From assembly GCF_030758935.1 (NCBI RefSeq), contig NZ_CP132333.1, forward strand, positions 3,844,992 to 3,908,991: 64,000 nucleotides of DNA. Direction: 5' to 3'. A program made the position numbers and the translations under genes. The stretch is from Geothrix sp. PMB-07 (GTDB lineage: Bacteria; Acidobacteriota; Holophagae; Holophagales; Holophagaceae). Numbering within the stretch: the first letter of the stretch is position 1; the number at the start of each line of letters is the position of its first letter. Under the pieces are notes generated by a model that saw nothing but the letters and a program-made list of their open reading frames with translations, did not search any database and was not told where the DNA came from. Positions 51,612-60,141 of the stretch are shown one piece after another.

Positions 51612-52322
51612 ATGCGCCACCTGCTCGCCGTCCTTCCCGCCGTCCTCTGCTTCGCCCAGGACGCCAGCCTGCCCGCCCAGTTGGCTCGCCTCCAGCGCCT
51701 GCCCACCGACCAGGTGCGCACCCTGCAGGCCAAGCTGGCCCTGGATCCGGCCCCCGCGGAGAAGAAGGCCTACCACGAGCTGCACCTGGCCTACGTGCTG
51801 GCCAGCCGCACCCGTCAGGAGGATCCCAAGGGCGCCAAGGCCCTCGTCGATGGCAGCCTGAAAGCTTTTGAGGGCAGTCAGGATCCCGAAACCATGGCCC
51901 TGGTCGGCGCCTTCCTCGGCCTGAAGATCGGCTTCTCGCCCATGTCCGGCATCACCCTCAGCCCCAAGGCCATGGGCCTCTTCGACAAGGCCCTGGCCAA
52001 GCAGCCCAACAGCCCCCGCATCGCGCTCCTGCGCGCCATCCACCTGCTGCACACGCCCGCCTTCGTGGGCGGTGGCGTGAAGGTGGCATTGCCTCTGATG
52101 GAAGCGGCCGTCGCGCTGGCGGAGAAAGAAGTCGCACCCACCGATCCCTGGACGCCGACTTGGGGCCGCATCGAAAGCCTGGGTTGGCTGGCCTATGCCC
52201 AGGTGGAAGCCGATCAGCTGGAGGCTGCCCGGAAGACCGCGGACCGAGCGCTGGCCCTGGATCCCGGCAATGGCTTCGTCACGCGCATGGTGCTGCCCAA
52301 GCTTCAGCCGAAGGCCCAGTAA
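51612..52322 (+). CDS. Secreted TPR-like protein
   Basis: The 236-residue protein has a signal peptide (HLLAVLPAVLCFAQ) and helical repeats: LARLQRLPTDQVRTLQAKLALDPAPAEKKAYHELHLAYVLASRTR, MGLFDKALAKQPNSPRIALLRAIHLL and a final canonical TPR (LGWLAYAQVEADQLEAARKTADRALALDP). It is likely periplasmic and binds partners rather than catalyses. Its stop overlaps the TonB receptor start (TAATG), so the two are coupled and may act together. TGGAG precedes the ATG. Confidence 0.75.
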   Translation: MRHLLAVLPAVLCFAQDASLPAQLARLQRLPTDQVRTLQAKLALDPAPAEKKAYHELHLAYVLASRTRQEDPKGAKALVDGSLKAFEGSQDPETMALVGAFLGLKIGFSPMSGITLSPKAMGLFDKALAKQPNSPRIALLRAIHLLHTPAFVGGGVKVALPLMEAAVALAEKEVAPTDPWTPTWGRIESLGWLAYAQVEADQLEAARKTADRALALDPGNGFVTRMVLPKLQPKAQ

Positions 52323-54448
52323 TGCTGGCCGCCCTTTTGCAAGCCGCCCTTGAATTGACTGGCGTGGTGCTGGGCCCTGGCGGCAAACCGCTGGCGGGGG
52401 CCCAGGTGTTGGTGGGTGATCGGAAAGCCGAATCCGACGCCAAGGGCCGCTTCAGCCTGGTGTTGCCCGGCCCAGGCCCAGCGGAAGTTCGCGTGAGTGC
52501 GCCGGGCATGGACACCCAGACCCGCACGGGGCAGCCGGGAGAGCCGCTGCTGGTGCTGCTCACGCCCACACCCCAGGGCGCCCTGGTGGAAGTGGTGGAA
52601 GGCAGCGGCTACAGCAGCCAGGAAGGGGCGACGTCCACCCTCTCGCGCATGGAGATCTACACCACGCCCGGCGCCGCGGCCGATGTGATGCAGGCGGCCA
52701 AGGGGCTGCCGGGTGTCAGCAACGCCAGCGAAGGCGCCGAACTCTTCGTTCGCGGCGGCAAGCCCGAGGAAGTGGGCATCTGGCTCAACGGCGGCCACCT
52801 CACGCGGCCCTTCCACCATCCCAACACGCAGGGCGGCATCTTTTCCGCCGTGGACACGGCCCTGGTCACCCGCGTGGATTTCGTGCCTGGCGCCTTTTCC
52901 GTTCGCTACGGAGATGCCCTGTCGGCGGTGCTGGACATCTCCACGGACCAGCCCACGGCGGTCTCTACCAACACCCTGCTGCTCACGATTCCCACCCAGG
53001 GCTATGCCCTTGAACGGCCCATGGGGGCAGGCCTCCTTCGCGCCTCGGTGCGCCGCTCGGATACGGTGCTGCTGGACAAGTGGTACGGCCTGGCGCCCTC
53101 CTTCGAGGAGTCGCCCCTCTCCCACGATGCGCAGCTCAACTGGCAGCATCCCCTGGGCAGCGGGCGGCTGGTGGCCACGGGCCTCTTCTCCAAGGATCAT
53201 CTGGCCACGGATGTCACCATCGCCAACCTGAAGGACAGCTACCGCAATCAGAGCGACACCGGCTTTGGCGCCCTTCAGTGGACGGGCACGCTGGGCGATC
53301 GCGCGGGGCTGTCGCTCTCGGCCTCGGGCAGCCAGACCCACATCGCCTGGACCTTCAACCATTGGGGCATCGATCAGCGGGAGCGCAGCCGCTCGGCCCG
53401 GGCCGAGCTCACCATGCCCTTCGGCGACCAGCTCACCCTGGAAGGCGGCGCGGATCTGGATCGCACCCACGTGGATCCCCAAGGGGAGGTGCCCTACGAT
53501 CTGGCCAACTGGAACCCGGCCGCCACCGCCCGCACCTTCGCCTACGGCTTCGATGCCACCCGGGAGGGGGCCTACCTCACGGCGCGCCTGCGGCTGACGC
53601 CGAAGTGGGGCCTGTCCCTGGGCGGGCGCCAGGATCACTACGGCCTGGAACAGGAAACCACCCGCGACCTGCGCGGCACCTTGTCCTACCTCATCGATGA
53701 GGGCATCACCTTCCGCCTGGCCGGCGGCACCTTCCACCAGGCCCCCCTCAGCACCCAGGTCGATCCCCACGCGGGCAACCCGGACCTGAAGATCATGCGC
53801 GCCACCCATGCCCTGGCCTCACTGGATGCGGCCTGGAAGGGCACGGCCGCCTGGAACCTGAGGCTGGAGGTCTATCGCAAGGACTATGACCGGCTGGTGG
53901 TGGAAGACCCGGCCCTGCGCTACGTCTCCACGGGCCGGGGCTATGCCCAGGGTGTCGACCTGCTGCTGAAGGCAGCCCTGCCGGGCTGGCGGGGCTGGGT
54001 GGGCTACGGCTACCTGGACACAGAGCGGAAGGAGGACAAGCAGCCCCTCTTGGGCCCAGCCCCCACCAGCGTGCCCCACAACCTCACGGCGGTCTCGAGC
54101 CACACCCTGGCTCCCGGGTGGGAACTGGCGGGCACCTTCCGCTACGCCAGCGGTTCCCCGATCACCCCCGTCCTGGGCGCCACCGCCAACCCGGGGGGCG
54201 GGTGGGATCCCCTCGAAGGCGCCCGCTACTCGGACCGCCTGCCTGTCTATCACCGGCTGGACGCCCGCCTGACCCACCTGTTCAACCGCTGGGGAATCAA
54301 CTGCGTGGTCTTTGGCGAGGTCATGAACCTGCTGAACCGCCACAACGCGGCGTCCTATGCCTACTCGGCCGACTTCAGCCAGCGCCGGGTCAACGAAAGC
54401 TACTTCAGTCGCCGCCTGCTCATCGCCGGGGCCAGCCTGAGCTGGTAA
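52322..54448 (+). CDS. TonB-dependent receptor of the LytS/LytTR operon
   Basis: The 708-residue protein has a short N-terminal segment and a carpet-like regulatory domain (LELTGVVLGPGGKPLAGAQVLVGDRKAESDAKGRFSLVLP). The plug has MQAAKGLPGVSNASEGAELFVRGGKPEEVGIWLNG and YGDALSAVLDI; the barrel ends SFSRRLLIAGASLSW. The signal peptide is weak (MLAALLQAALE), so export is less certain than for the other receptors. It is fused by TAATG to the TPR gene. The kinase/regulator pair upstream suggests controlled expression. The ligand is unknown. Confidence 0.85.
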   Translation: MLAALLQAALELTGVVLGPGGKPLAGAQVLVGDRKAESDAKGRFSLVLPGPGPAEVRVSAPGMDTQTRTGQPGEPLLVLLTPTPQGALVEVVEGSGYSSQEGATSTLSRMEIYTTPGAAADVMQAAKGLPGVSNASEGAELFVRGGKPEEVGIWLNGGHLTRPFHHPNTQGGIFSAVDTALVTRVDFVPGAFSVRYGDALSAVLDISTDQPTAVSTNTLLLTIPTQGYALERPMGAGLLRASVRRSDTVLLDKWYGLAPSFEESPLSHDAQLNWQHPLGSGRLVATGLFSKDHLATDVTIANLKDSYRNQSDTGFGALQWTGTLGDRAGLSLSASGSQTHIAWTFNHWGIDQRERSRSARAELTMPFGDQLTLEGGADLDRTHVDPQGEVPYDLANWNPAATARTFAYGFDATREGAYLTARLRLTPKWGLSLGGRQDHYGLEQETTRDLRGTLSYLIDEGITFRLAGGTFHQAPLSTQVDPHAGNPDLKIMRATHALASLDAAWKGTAAWNLRLEVYRKDYDRLVVEDPALRYVSTGRGYAQGVDLLLKAALPGWRGWVGYGYLDTERKEDKQPLLGPAPTSVPHNLTAVSSHTLAPGWELAGTFRYASGSPITPVLGATANPGGGWDPLEGARYSDRLPVYHRLDARLTHLFNRWGINCVVFGEVMNLLNRHNAASYAYSADFSQRRVNESYFSRRLLIAGASLSW

Positions 54449-54472
54449 TCGGGTTCCTTCCAGGAATTTCCC

Positions 54473-54501
54473 TTGAGACGACAGGGATTTTCCCGCATAC
54501 T
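54473..54501 (+). promoter_or_regulatory. Sigma-70 promoter for rplU-rpmA
   Basis: TTGAGA (54473-54478), a 17-base spacer and CATACT (54496-54501) form the best sigma-70-like promoter in the window, 79 bp before the L21 start codon. Confidence 0.6.
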
Positions 54502-54580
54502 GATCGACCTTGCCCTGGCCATGGGCTCCCAAGCGCGTCCGATGGAATGCCGCCCATGTGCCCCAACCAAAGAGGTTTTC

Positions 54581-54892
54581 ATGTACGCAATCATCAAGAC
54601 CGGCGGAAAGCAGTACCGCGTCTCGGAAGGCGATGTCATCCGCGTGGAGACGCTGGAGCAGAACCCCAAGCAGGCCGTGACCTTCGATCAGGTGCTCCTC
54701 ATCGACAACAACGGCGACCTGAAGGTGGGCAAGCCCGTCGTGGCCGGCGCCAAGGTCGAGGCCGAAGTCATCACCCATGACCGCGCCAAGAAGGTGATCA
54801 TCTTCAAGAAGAAGCGCACCACCACCTACCAGCGCACCCAGGGCCATCGCCAGAACTACACCGAGGTCCGCATCAAGGCCATCAAGGCCTAG
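54581..54892 (+). CDS. rplU: 50S ribosomal protein L21
   Basis: The 103-residue protein begins MYAIIKTGGKQYRVSEGDVIRVE and shows KKVIIFKKKRTTTYQRTQGHRQNYTEVRI, the conserved L21 C-terminal block. It is the first gene of the L21-L27-Obg group. AGAGG precedes the ATG. A hairpin overlaps its stop codon. Confidence 0.97.
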   Translation: MYAIIKTGGKQYRVSEGDVIRVETLEQNPKQAVTFDQVLLIDNNGDLKVGKPVVAGAKVEAEVITHDRAKKVIIFKKKRTTTYQRTQGHRQNYTEVRIKAIKA

Positions 54893-54917
54893 CTTTTCGC
54901 CGAAAGCGAAAAGCTAG
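54889..54917 (+). terminator. Hairpin overlapping the rplU stop codon
   Basis: CTAGCTTTTCGC (54889-54900) pairs perfectly with GCGAAAAGCTAG (54906-54917) around the loop CGAAA. The 5' arm contains the rplU stop. No T-run follows, so it may be an mRNA processing or attenuation element between rplU and rpmA rather than a full terminator. Confidence 0.5.
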
Positions 54918-54971
54918 TTGCGAACGTCGTTCTTCTGACCCATTCGAAATCCAAGCTGAAGAGGTAATTCC

Positions 54972-55232
54972 ATGGCTCACAAAAAAGGTGTAGGTTCCAG
55001 CCGCAACGGTCGCGATTCCCATTCCCAGCGCCTCGGCGTGAAGGAGTTCGGCGGTGAGCAGGTCACCGGCGGCTCCATCCTCGTCCGCCAGCGCGGCACC
55101 AAGTTCAAGGCCGGCATCAATGTCGGCATGGGCAAGGATCACACCCTGTTCGCCCTCATCGACGGCAAGGTGCGCTTCCAGGACAAGGGCCAGAGCGGCC
55201 GCTTCATCCACATCGATCCCATCGAGGGATAG
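54972..55232 (+). CDS. rpmA: 50S ribosomal protein L27
   Basis: The 86-residue protein has [65 protein letters not shown], the standard L27 sequence with its N-terminal arm reaching the peptidyl-transferase centre. No cleavable pre-sequence of the Firmicutes type is present. It follows rplU and precedes obg, the usual order. Confidence 0.98.
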   Translation: MAHKKGVGSSRNGRDSHSQRLGVKEFGGEQVTGGSILVRQRGTKFKAGINVGMGKDHTLFALIDGKVRFQDKGQSGRFIHIDPIEG

Positions 55233-55249
55233 GGCGCCACAGCCTCCTA

Positions 55250-55357
55250 ACCACGGAGACACTGAGCGCACGGAGAAAAGAACACGGAGGAAGCACTGGA
55301 GAGAGCCTCCGTGTTTTTCTCCGTGTTTTCCTCAGTGATCTCCGTGCCTCCGTGGTG
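55250..55357. repeat. CACGGAG-heptad intergenic palindrome, copy 2
   Basis: In the 148-bp gap between rpmA and obg, the left part has CACGGAG, CACTGAG, CACGGAG and CACGGAG units, and the right part has their complements (CTCCGTG, CTCCGTG, CTCAGTG, CTCCGTG, CTCCGTG). The outer pair is ACCACGGAG/CTCCGTGGT. It is the same family as 19548-19629. Confidence 0.8.
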
Positions 55358-55380
55358 CATCTTTTCCAGAACGGACCCCC

Positions 55381-56430
55381 ATGTTCCTTGACCAAGTCCA
55401 GCTCCGCGTCACTGCCGGTCACGGCGGTTCGGGCGCCATGAGCTTCCGCCGCGAGAAGTTCGCCCCCGAGGGCGGGCCCGATGGCGGCGACGGCGGCAAG
55501 GGCGGTTCCATCAGCCTGCGGGCCAACAAGGCCCTGAACACCCTCAACCCCTTCCGCCAGAAGCGCGAGTTCACCGCCGAACGCGGGCGCCAGGGCGAGG
55601 GCTGCATGCGCCACGGCAGTGACGGCGCCGACATCCTCCTCGAAGTGCCACTCGGTACCGTCGTGAAGGATGCGGAAACCGGCGAGGTGCTGGCTGAGCT
55701 GCTGGCCCCCGGAGAGGAAGTCTGCGTGGCCCGCGGTGGTCGCGGCGGGCTGGGCAACACCAATTTCAAGAGCTCCACCAACCGCACGCCGCGCCACCAC
55801 CAGCCCGGCGAGGAGGGCGAGGCCCGCGTCCTCGACCTGGAGCTGAAACTCATCGCCGACGTGGGCCTGGTGGGTTTCCCCAATGCAGGCAAGAGCACCT
55901 TGGTGAGCCGCCTCAGCGCCGCCCGGCCCAAGATCGCCAACTACCCCTTCACCACCCTGGAGCCCCAGCTCGGCGTGGTCAGCCTCGACCGTTTCGGCGG
56001 CGACCTGCTGGACAGCTGGGTCATTGCCGACATCCCCGGCCTCATCGAAGGCGCCGCCTCCGGCGCGGGCCTGGGCATCCAGTTCCTCCGCCATGTGGAG
56101 CGCACCCGCATGCTGCTGCAGCTGGTGGATCTCTCTGATCCCGTGGAAGAGCCCGCCGATGCCATCCGCATCATCGAGGGCGAGGTGCAGGCCTTCAGCC
56201 CCGTCTTGGCCGCCAAGCCCCGCTGGCTGGTGGGCACCAAGCTGGACGCGCTGCAGGATGACTCCAGACGACTGGCCTTCGAGGCCCTTTGCGCGGAGCG
56301 TGGGCAGACGCCCATCTTCATCTCCGGCGTCACCGGCGAGGGACTTCGGGAACTGGCTTTCGCCGTGAATGATGCCCTCAAGGTGGAGGCCGGCCTCAAG
56401 GCCGCCGCTCCCAAGGGCGAGGGCTGGTAG
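55381..56430 (+). CDS. obgE: Obg-family GTPase
   Basis: The 349-residue protein has the glycine-rich Obg domain (residues 1-158: FLDQVQLRVTAGHGGSGAMSFRREKF...GGPDGGDGGKGG). A G domain follows with GFPNAGKST, DIPGLIEGAASGAGLG and VGTKLD in place of NKxD. No OCT domain is present. It is an essential ribosome-assembly GTPase. nadD follows with a 1-base overlap. Confidence 0.96.
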   Translation: MFLDQVQLRVTAGHGGSGAMSFRREKFAPEGGPDGGDGGKGGSISLRANKALNTLNPFRQKREFTAERGRQGEGCMRHGSDGADILLEVPLGTVVKDAETGEVLAELLAPGEEVCVARGGRGGLGNTNFKSSTNRTPRHHQPGEEGEARVLDLELKLIADVGLVGFPNAGKSTLVSRLSAARPKIANYPFTTLEPQLGVVSLDRFGGDLLDSWVIADIPGLIEGAASGAGLGIQFLRHVERTRMLLQLVDLSDPVEEPADAIRIIEGEVQAFSPVLAAKPRWLVGTKLDALQDDSRRLAFEALCAERGQTPIFISGVTGEGLRELAFAVNDALKVEAGLKAAAPKGEGW

Positions 56431-57044
56431 TGCGCATCGGCCTTCTCGGTGGCGCCTTCAACCCCCCGCACGAGGGTCATCTCCGACTTGCCCATCTGGC
56501 CCTGGAGCACCTGGCCCTGGACGAACTCCGCTTCGTGCCCACGGCCCTGAGCCCGCACAAGCCCGATCCCGGCGGACCTGGTCCCGAGGCGCGCCTGCGC
56601 CTGCTGGCGGAGGCCCTGCTCGGCCTGGATCCGCGCTGCCGAGTGGAACCGTTGGAAATCCAGCGCGGTGGCACCAGTTACACCGTGGACACACTGGAGA
56701 CCTTGGTGGAACGGGAGCCTGGCCAATCCTGGATCCTCGTCATGGGCAGCGACCAACTGCCCGGCCTGCCCGCCTGGCGGCGCCCTGAGCGGATCTTCCA
56801 GCTGGCGTCTGCTGCGGTGGCGCTGCGCCCCGGCGCGCCCTTCGATGTCCCCATGGTTCCAGGCCTGCAGGCCCGGCCGACCTGGAGCGGCAGCCCAGGA
56901 GAACTGGTGGCCCTCCCGGCCACGGAGCTGGATCTGGCCTCCACCGACCTGCGGTCCCGCCTCCAGGCGCTTCCAGAGGAGGCCCCGGCTGGGTTGCCCC
57001 CTCAAGTTCTCCGTACCATTCGCACCGAAAACCTGTATCGTTAG
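56430..57044 (+). CDS. nadD: Nicotinate-nucleotide adenylyltransferase
   Basis: The 204-residue enzyme has IGLLGGAFNPPHEGHLRLAHLA, the HxGH nucleotidyl-transfer motif, FVPTALSPHKPD, GSDQLPGLPAWRRPERIF and a C-terminal STDLRSRL that binds ATP. It makes deamido-NAD from nicotinate mononucleotide. The start is GTG at 56430, overlapping the obg stop by one base, so the two genes are coupled; rsfS follows 17 bp later, a common grouping. Confidence 0.95.
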   Translation: MRIGLLGGAFNPPHEGHLRLAHLALEHLALDELRFVPTALSPHKPDPGGPGPEARLRLLAEALLGLDPRCRVEPLEIQRGGTSYTVDTLETLVEREPGQSWILVMGSDQLPGLPAWRRPERIFQLASAAVALRPGAPFDVPMVPGLQARPTWSGSPGELVALPATELDLASTDLRSRLQALPEEAPAGLPPQVLRTIRTENLYR

Positions 57045-57061
57045 CCTGCTCTGGAGCCCGC

Positions 57062-57436
57062 ATGACCCTTGATTCCCGGCTCGCGACCGTCGTCGACGCC
57101 GCCCGGTCCAAGAAAGCCTTCCGCATCCGACTCGTGGACGTGACCGGCATTGCCAGCTTCACCGACACGCTGGCCTTCATGAGCGGTGGCAGCGACCGCC
57201 AGAACCGCGCCATCGCCGAGGCGGTGGAAGATGGTTTGAAGCTGGTCGGCGAGCGCCCCATCTCCCGTGAAGGTGAGATGAACGGCAACTGGGTTCTGCT
57301 GGATTACGGCAACCTGGTCATTCACGTGATGGACGAAGAAACCCGCCGCCACTACAACCTCGAAGGGTTGTGGAGCGCCGGCCGCGAACTGGAACTGCCC
57401 GAAGAGACCCATCCGGCCCTCGACGCCCGCCCGTAG
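57062..57436 (+). CDS. rsfS: Ribosomal silencing factor RsfS
   Basis: The 124-residue protein has the RsfS pattern: IRLVDVTGIASFTDTLAFMSGGSDRQNRAIAEAVEDGLKLVGERPISREGEMNGNWVLLDYGNLVIHVMDEETRRHYNLEGLW. It binds L14 and blocks subunit joining in starved cells. TGGAG precedes the ATG. It lies in the obg-nadD-rsfS-gdhA run. Confidence 0.95.
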   Translation: MTLDSRLATVVDAARSKKAFRIRLVDVTGIASFTDTLAFMSGGSDRQNRAIAEAVEDGLKLVGERPISREGEMNGNWVLLDYGNLVIHVMDEETRRHYNLEGLWSAGRELELPEETHPALDARP

Positions 57437-57448
57437 GAGAAGACCTCC

Positions 57449-58702
57449 ATGTCCGCCACCTTGATCAATCCCTATGAAGCGATGCAGGCCCGCCTCCGCG
57501 TGGCGGCCCAGCTTTATGGCCTGGACGACGCGCTGTTCAAGGTCTTCATGGCCACCAACCGCTCCATGATCGTGAGCCTGCCGGTACTCATGGACAACGG
57601 CCAGTGGGAGGTCTTCACCGGCTACCGCGTGCAGCACAGCACCGCGCGCGGCCCCGCGAAAGGCGGCATCCGCTACGACCTGAACGTCAGCCTGGATGAG
57701 ATCAAGGCCCTGGCGGCCTGGATGACCTGGAAAACAGCGGTGGTGGACGTGCCCTTCGGTGGCGGCAAGGGCGGCATCGTCTGCGATCCCAACCGCCTGA
57801 GCCTGGGCGAGAAGGAACGCCTCACTCGCCGCTATGTCGCCGAGATCATGGACATCATCGGCCCCGACCGGGATGTGCCCGCGCCCGACATGGGCACGGA
57901 TGCGCAGACCATGGCCTGGGTGCTCGATACCTACTCCATGCATGTGCGCCGCACCGAGAACGCCGTGGTCACGGGCAAACCTCTGGGCCTGGGCGGTAGC
58001 TTGGGCCGGACGGAGGCCACGGGCCGTGGCGTGCTCATCACGGCCCGGGAAGCCATGCAGCGCCTGGGCAAGCCGCTTGCCGGTGCCACCGTGGCCATCC
58101 AGGGTTTCGGTAACGTGGGTGGCCAGGCTGCACGCCTGCTGCACGAAGCGGGCGCCCGCGTGGTGGCCGTCAGCGATCTCAAGGGCGCCATCAAGAATGA
58201 CCGCGGCCTCGATATCCATGCGCTGATGAAGCACGCCGCAGAGGCCAAGACCGTCACCGGCTTCAAGGGCTCCGAGCCGATGGAGCCCGCCAGCCTCCTG
58301 ACGCATGCCGTCGACATCCTGGTGCCCGCCGCCACCGAAAACCAGATCACCGAACACAATGCCGCCCAGGTGCGGGCCAAGATCATCGTGGAGGGCGCCA
58401 ACGGCCCCACCACGCCCGAAGCCGATCCCATCCTCCTGGAGCATGGCGTCCTCGTGGTGCCCGACATCCTCGCCAACGCCGGCGGCGTCACCGTCAGCTA
58501 CTTCGAGTGGGTGCAGAACCGGCAGGGCTTCTACTGGCGTGAGCGCGAGATCAACGAGCGGCTGGTGGATTACATGACCCACGCTTTCCAAGCCACCTTC
58601 GCCACCACCGACAAGTACAAAACCAACCCTCGCATCGGCGCCTACATCCTGGCCCTGGACCGCGTGGCCCAGGCCATGCGGTACCGCGGCTTCTACGCCT
58701 GA
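57449..58702 (+). CDS. gdhA: Glutamate dehydrogenase
   Basis: The 417-residue enzyme has QHSTARGPAKGGIRYDLNVSLDEIKALAAWMTWKTAVVDVPFGGGKGGI (active-site lysines), PAPDMGTDAQTMAW, the nucleotide loop IQGFGNVGGQAARLL, and the conserved VEGANGPTTPEAD. Its length matches the hexameric ~420-residue type of Thermotoga and Bacillus. It interconverts glutamate and 2-oxoglutarate plus ammonia; NAD or NADP preference is not decided. It starts 12 bp after rsfS. Confidence 0.95.
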   Translation: MSATLINPYEAMQARLRVAAQLYGLDDALFKVFMATNRSMIVSLPVLMDNGQWEVFTGYRVQHSTARGPAKGGIRYDLNVSLDEIKALAAWMTWKTAVVDVPFGGGKGGIVCDPNRLSLGEKERLTRRYVAEIMDIIGPDRDVPAPDMGTDAQTMAWVLDTYSMHVRRTENAVVTGKPLGLGGSLGRTEATGRGVLITAREAMQRLGKPLAGATVAIQGFGNVGGQAARLLHEAGARVVAVSDLKGAIKNDRGLDIHALMKHAAEAKTVTGFKGSEPMEPASLLTHAVDILVPAATENQITEHNAAQVRAKIIVEGANGPTTPEADPILLEHGVLVVPDILANAGGVTVSYFEWVQNRQGFYWREREINERLVDYMTHAFQATFATTDKYKTNPRIGAYILALDRVAQAMRYRGFYA

Positions 58703-58738
58703 GGCCGATCCCTCTTACCCAACCGCAGCGGTCCCTCC

Positions 58739-60139
58739 ATGGCGTCCATCCCCCGCCGGCTTGTTCCGGCACTCATCCTTGCGGGCGCCTTGTCAGCCCA
58801 GACGCCCATCGGAATGCTCATCTCCGAGCAGTCCCGCAGTGCCTTCACCACCGAAGGCGCCGGGGCTCGGGCCATGGGTTTGGGGGGAGCCTTCATCGCC
58901 GTGGCCGATGACGCCACTGCCGTGTCCTTCAACCCCGCCGGACTGGCGCAGCTGCTCGCTCCGGAAGTGAGCCTGGTGGGCCGGGGGCTCCAGCGCCGGG
59001 TCGGCTATGAGGACTTTGAGACCACCGGACGTCGCCGAGTGCTGGCCGTGAGCGACGCCCTCGCCAGCAGCACCCGCTTTGACCCTCTCTTCGCCTCGGC
59101 CACGGCGCCCGTGCGCCTCGGAGGCCGCAATCTGGTCCTGCAGCTGTCCATCCAGCGGGTCTTCGCCCTCGGCGAGCATGACAGCCGCATCCTCCACGAA
59201 GACCCGGTGACCCCAGGCAGCGGCGTGGCCAGCCAGTTGCAGCAGAACATCAGCCAGTCCGGCCAGATTGACCGTTACTCCCTGGCCGCAGCCTACGAGG
59301 TGTCCCAGCGCCTTCTCATCGGAGCTGGCTACAACCACTGGCGGGGAAGTTGGGAAATCAGCTCCTTCAGCCGCCGGACCGCCTCGTCCCGCAGCACCGC
59401 GGTGAGCTTCCATCAGTCCAACACGCTGGAAGGCGACAACTTCAACCTGGGGCTTATCTGGCGCTGGCCCACCTGGAGCCTGGGCCTGGTGCGCCACACG
59501 GGCTTCCATGCCGACTACAGCTTTGCCACCGAGGTGGCTTCCGATCTCACCGCCCTGGGCCTTACCAGCCCCTGGGTTCAGACCGGCCTGCACTGGCCTG
59601 CGGGCACCGGCTTGGGTTGGGCTTACCGCCCCAAGGAACAGTGGCTCATCACGGCAGACGCCATGCAAACGCTGTGGTCCACGGCCCGCTACATGTCCCC
59701 TTCGCCGACCCTCAACGGGCGCAGTTTCTTCGATTTCGAGCGCGGCACCCGCACCCCCAACACCACCACGGCCCACCTGGGCGTGGAATACCTTTGGCTG
59801 ACCCGAAACGATTCGATCATTCCCCTGCGTGCGGGCCTTAGCCGGGAGCCCCAGCCCCTGGTGGACGGCCTCACCGGCGAACAGCGGGTGATCTACCGTG
59901 CGGCCCTGGGCAGTGGCTTCAAGCGGGGCAACACAGGCGTGGACATCGCCTACCGCTATGGCTGGGCCAAGCGCCGGGCCTCCCAATTCCTGGAAGTGGA
60001 CCAGCTTCTGTCCAAGACTCCGCCCACCTCCGTGGGCATCGAGCGCATCCAGGAGCACCGGGTGGATGTGTCCTTCATCTACAAGTTCGACCGCCAGCCC
60101 GTGGACCGCGCCCTGCGCTACCTCTTCGTCGGCGACTGA
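58739..60139 (+). CDS. FadL/OMPP1-type outer-membrane protein
   Basis: The 466-residue protein has a signal peptide (RRLVPALILAGALSAQ). The FadL/OMPP1 start follows, GARAMGLGGAFIAVADDATAVSFNPAGLAQL, then amphipathic strands (GVDIAYRYGWAKR, HRVDVSFIYKF). FadL-like proteins let hydrophobic molecules through the outer membrane; PorV-like members act in secretion. It is immediately followed (2 bp) by the kinase gene, so the two may be linked. Confidence 0.82.
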   Translation: MASIPRRLVPALILAGALSAQTPIGMLISEQSRSAFTTEGAGARAMGLGGAFIAVADDATAVSFNPAGLAQLLAPEVSLVGRGLQRRVGYEDFETTGRRRVLAVSDALASSTRFDPLFASATAPVRLGGRNLVLQLSIQRVFALGEHDSRILHEDPVTPGSGVASQLQQNISQSGQIDRYSLAAAYEVSQRLLIGAGYNHWRGSWEISSFSRRTASSRSTAVSFHQSNTLEGDNFNLGLIWRWPTWSLGLVRHTGFHADYSFATEVASDLTALGLTSPWVQTGLHWPAGTGLGWAYRPKEQWLITADAMQTLWSTARYMSPSPTLNGRSFFDFERGTRTPNTTTAHLGVEYLWLTRNDSIIPLRAGLSREPQPLVDGLTGEQRVIYRAALGSGFKRGNTGVDIAYRYGWAKRRASQFLEVDQLLSKTPPTSVGIERIQEHRVDVSFIYKFDRQPVDRALRYLFVGD

Positions 60140-60141
60140 CC

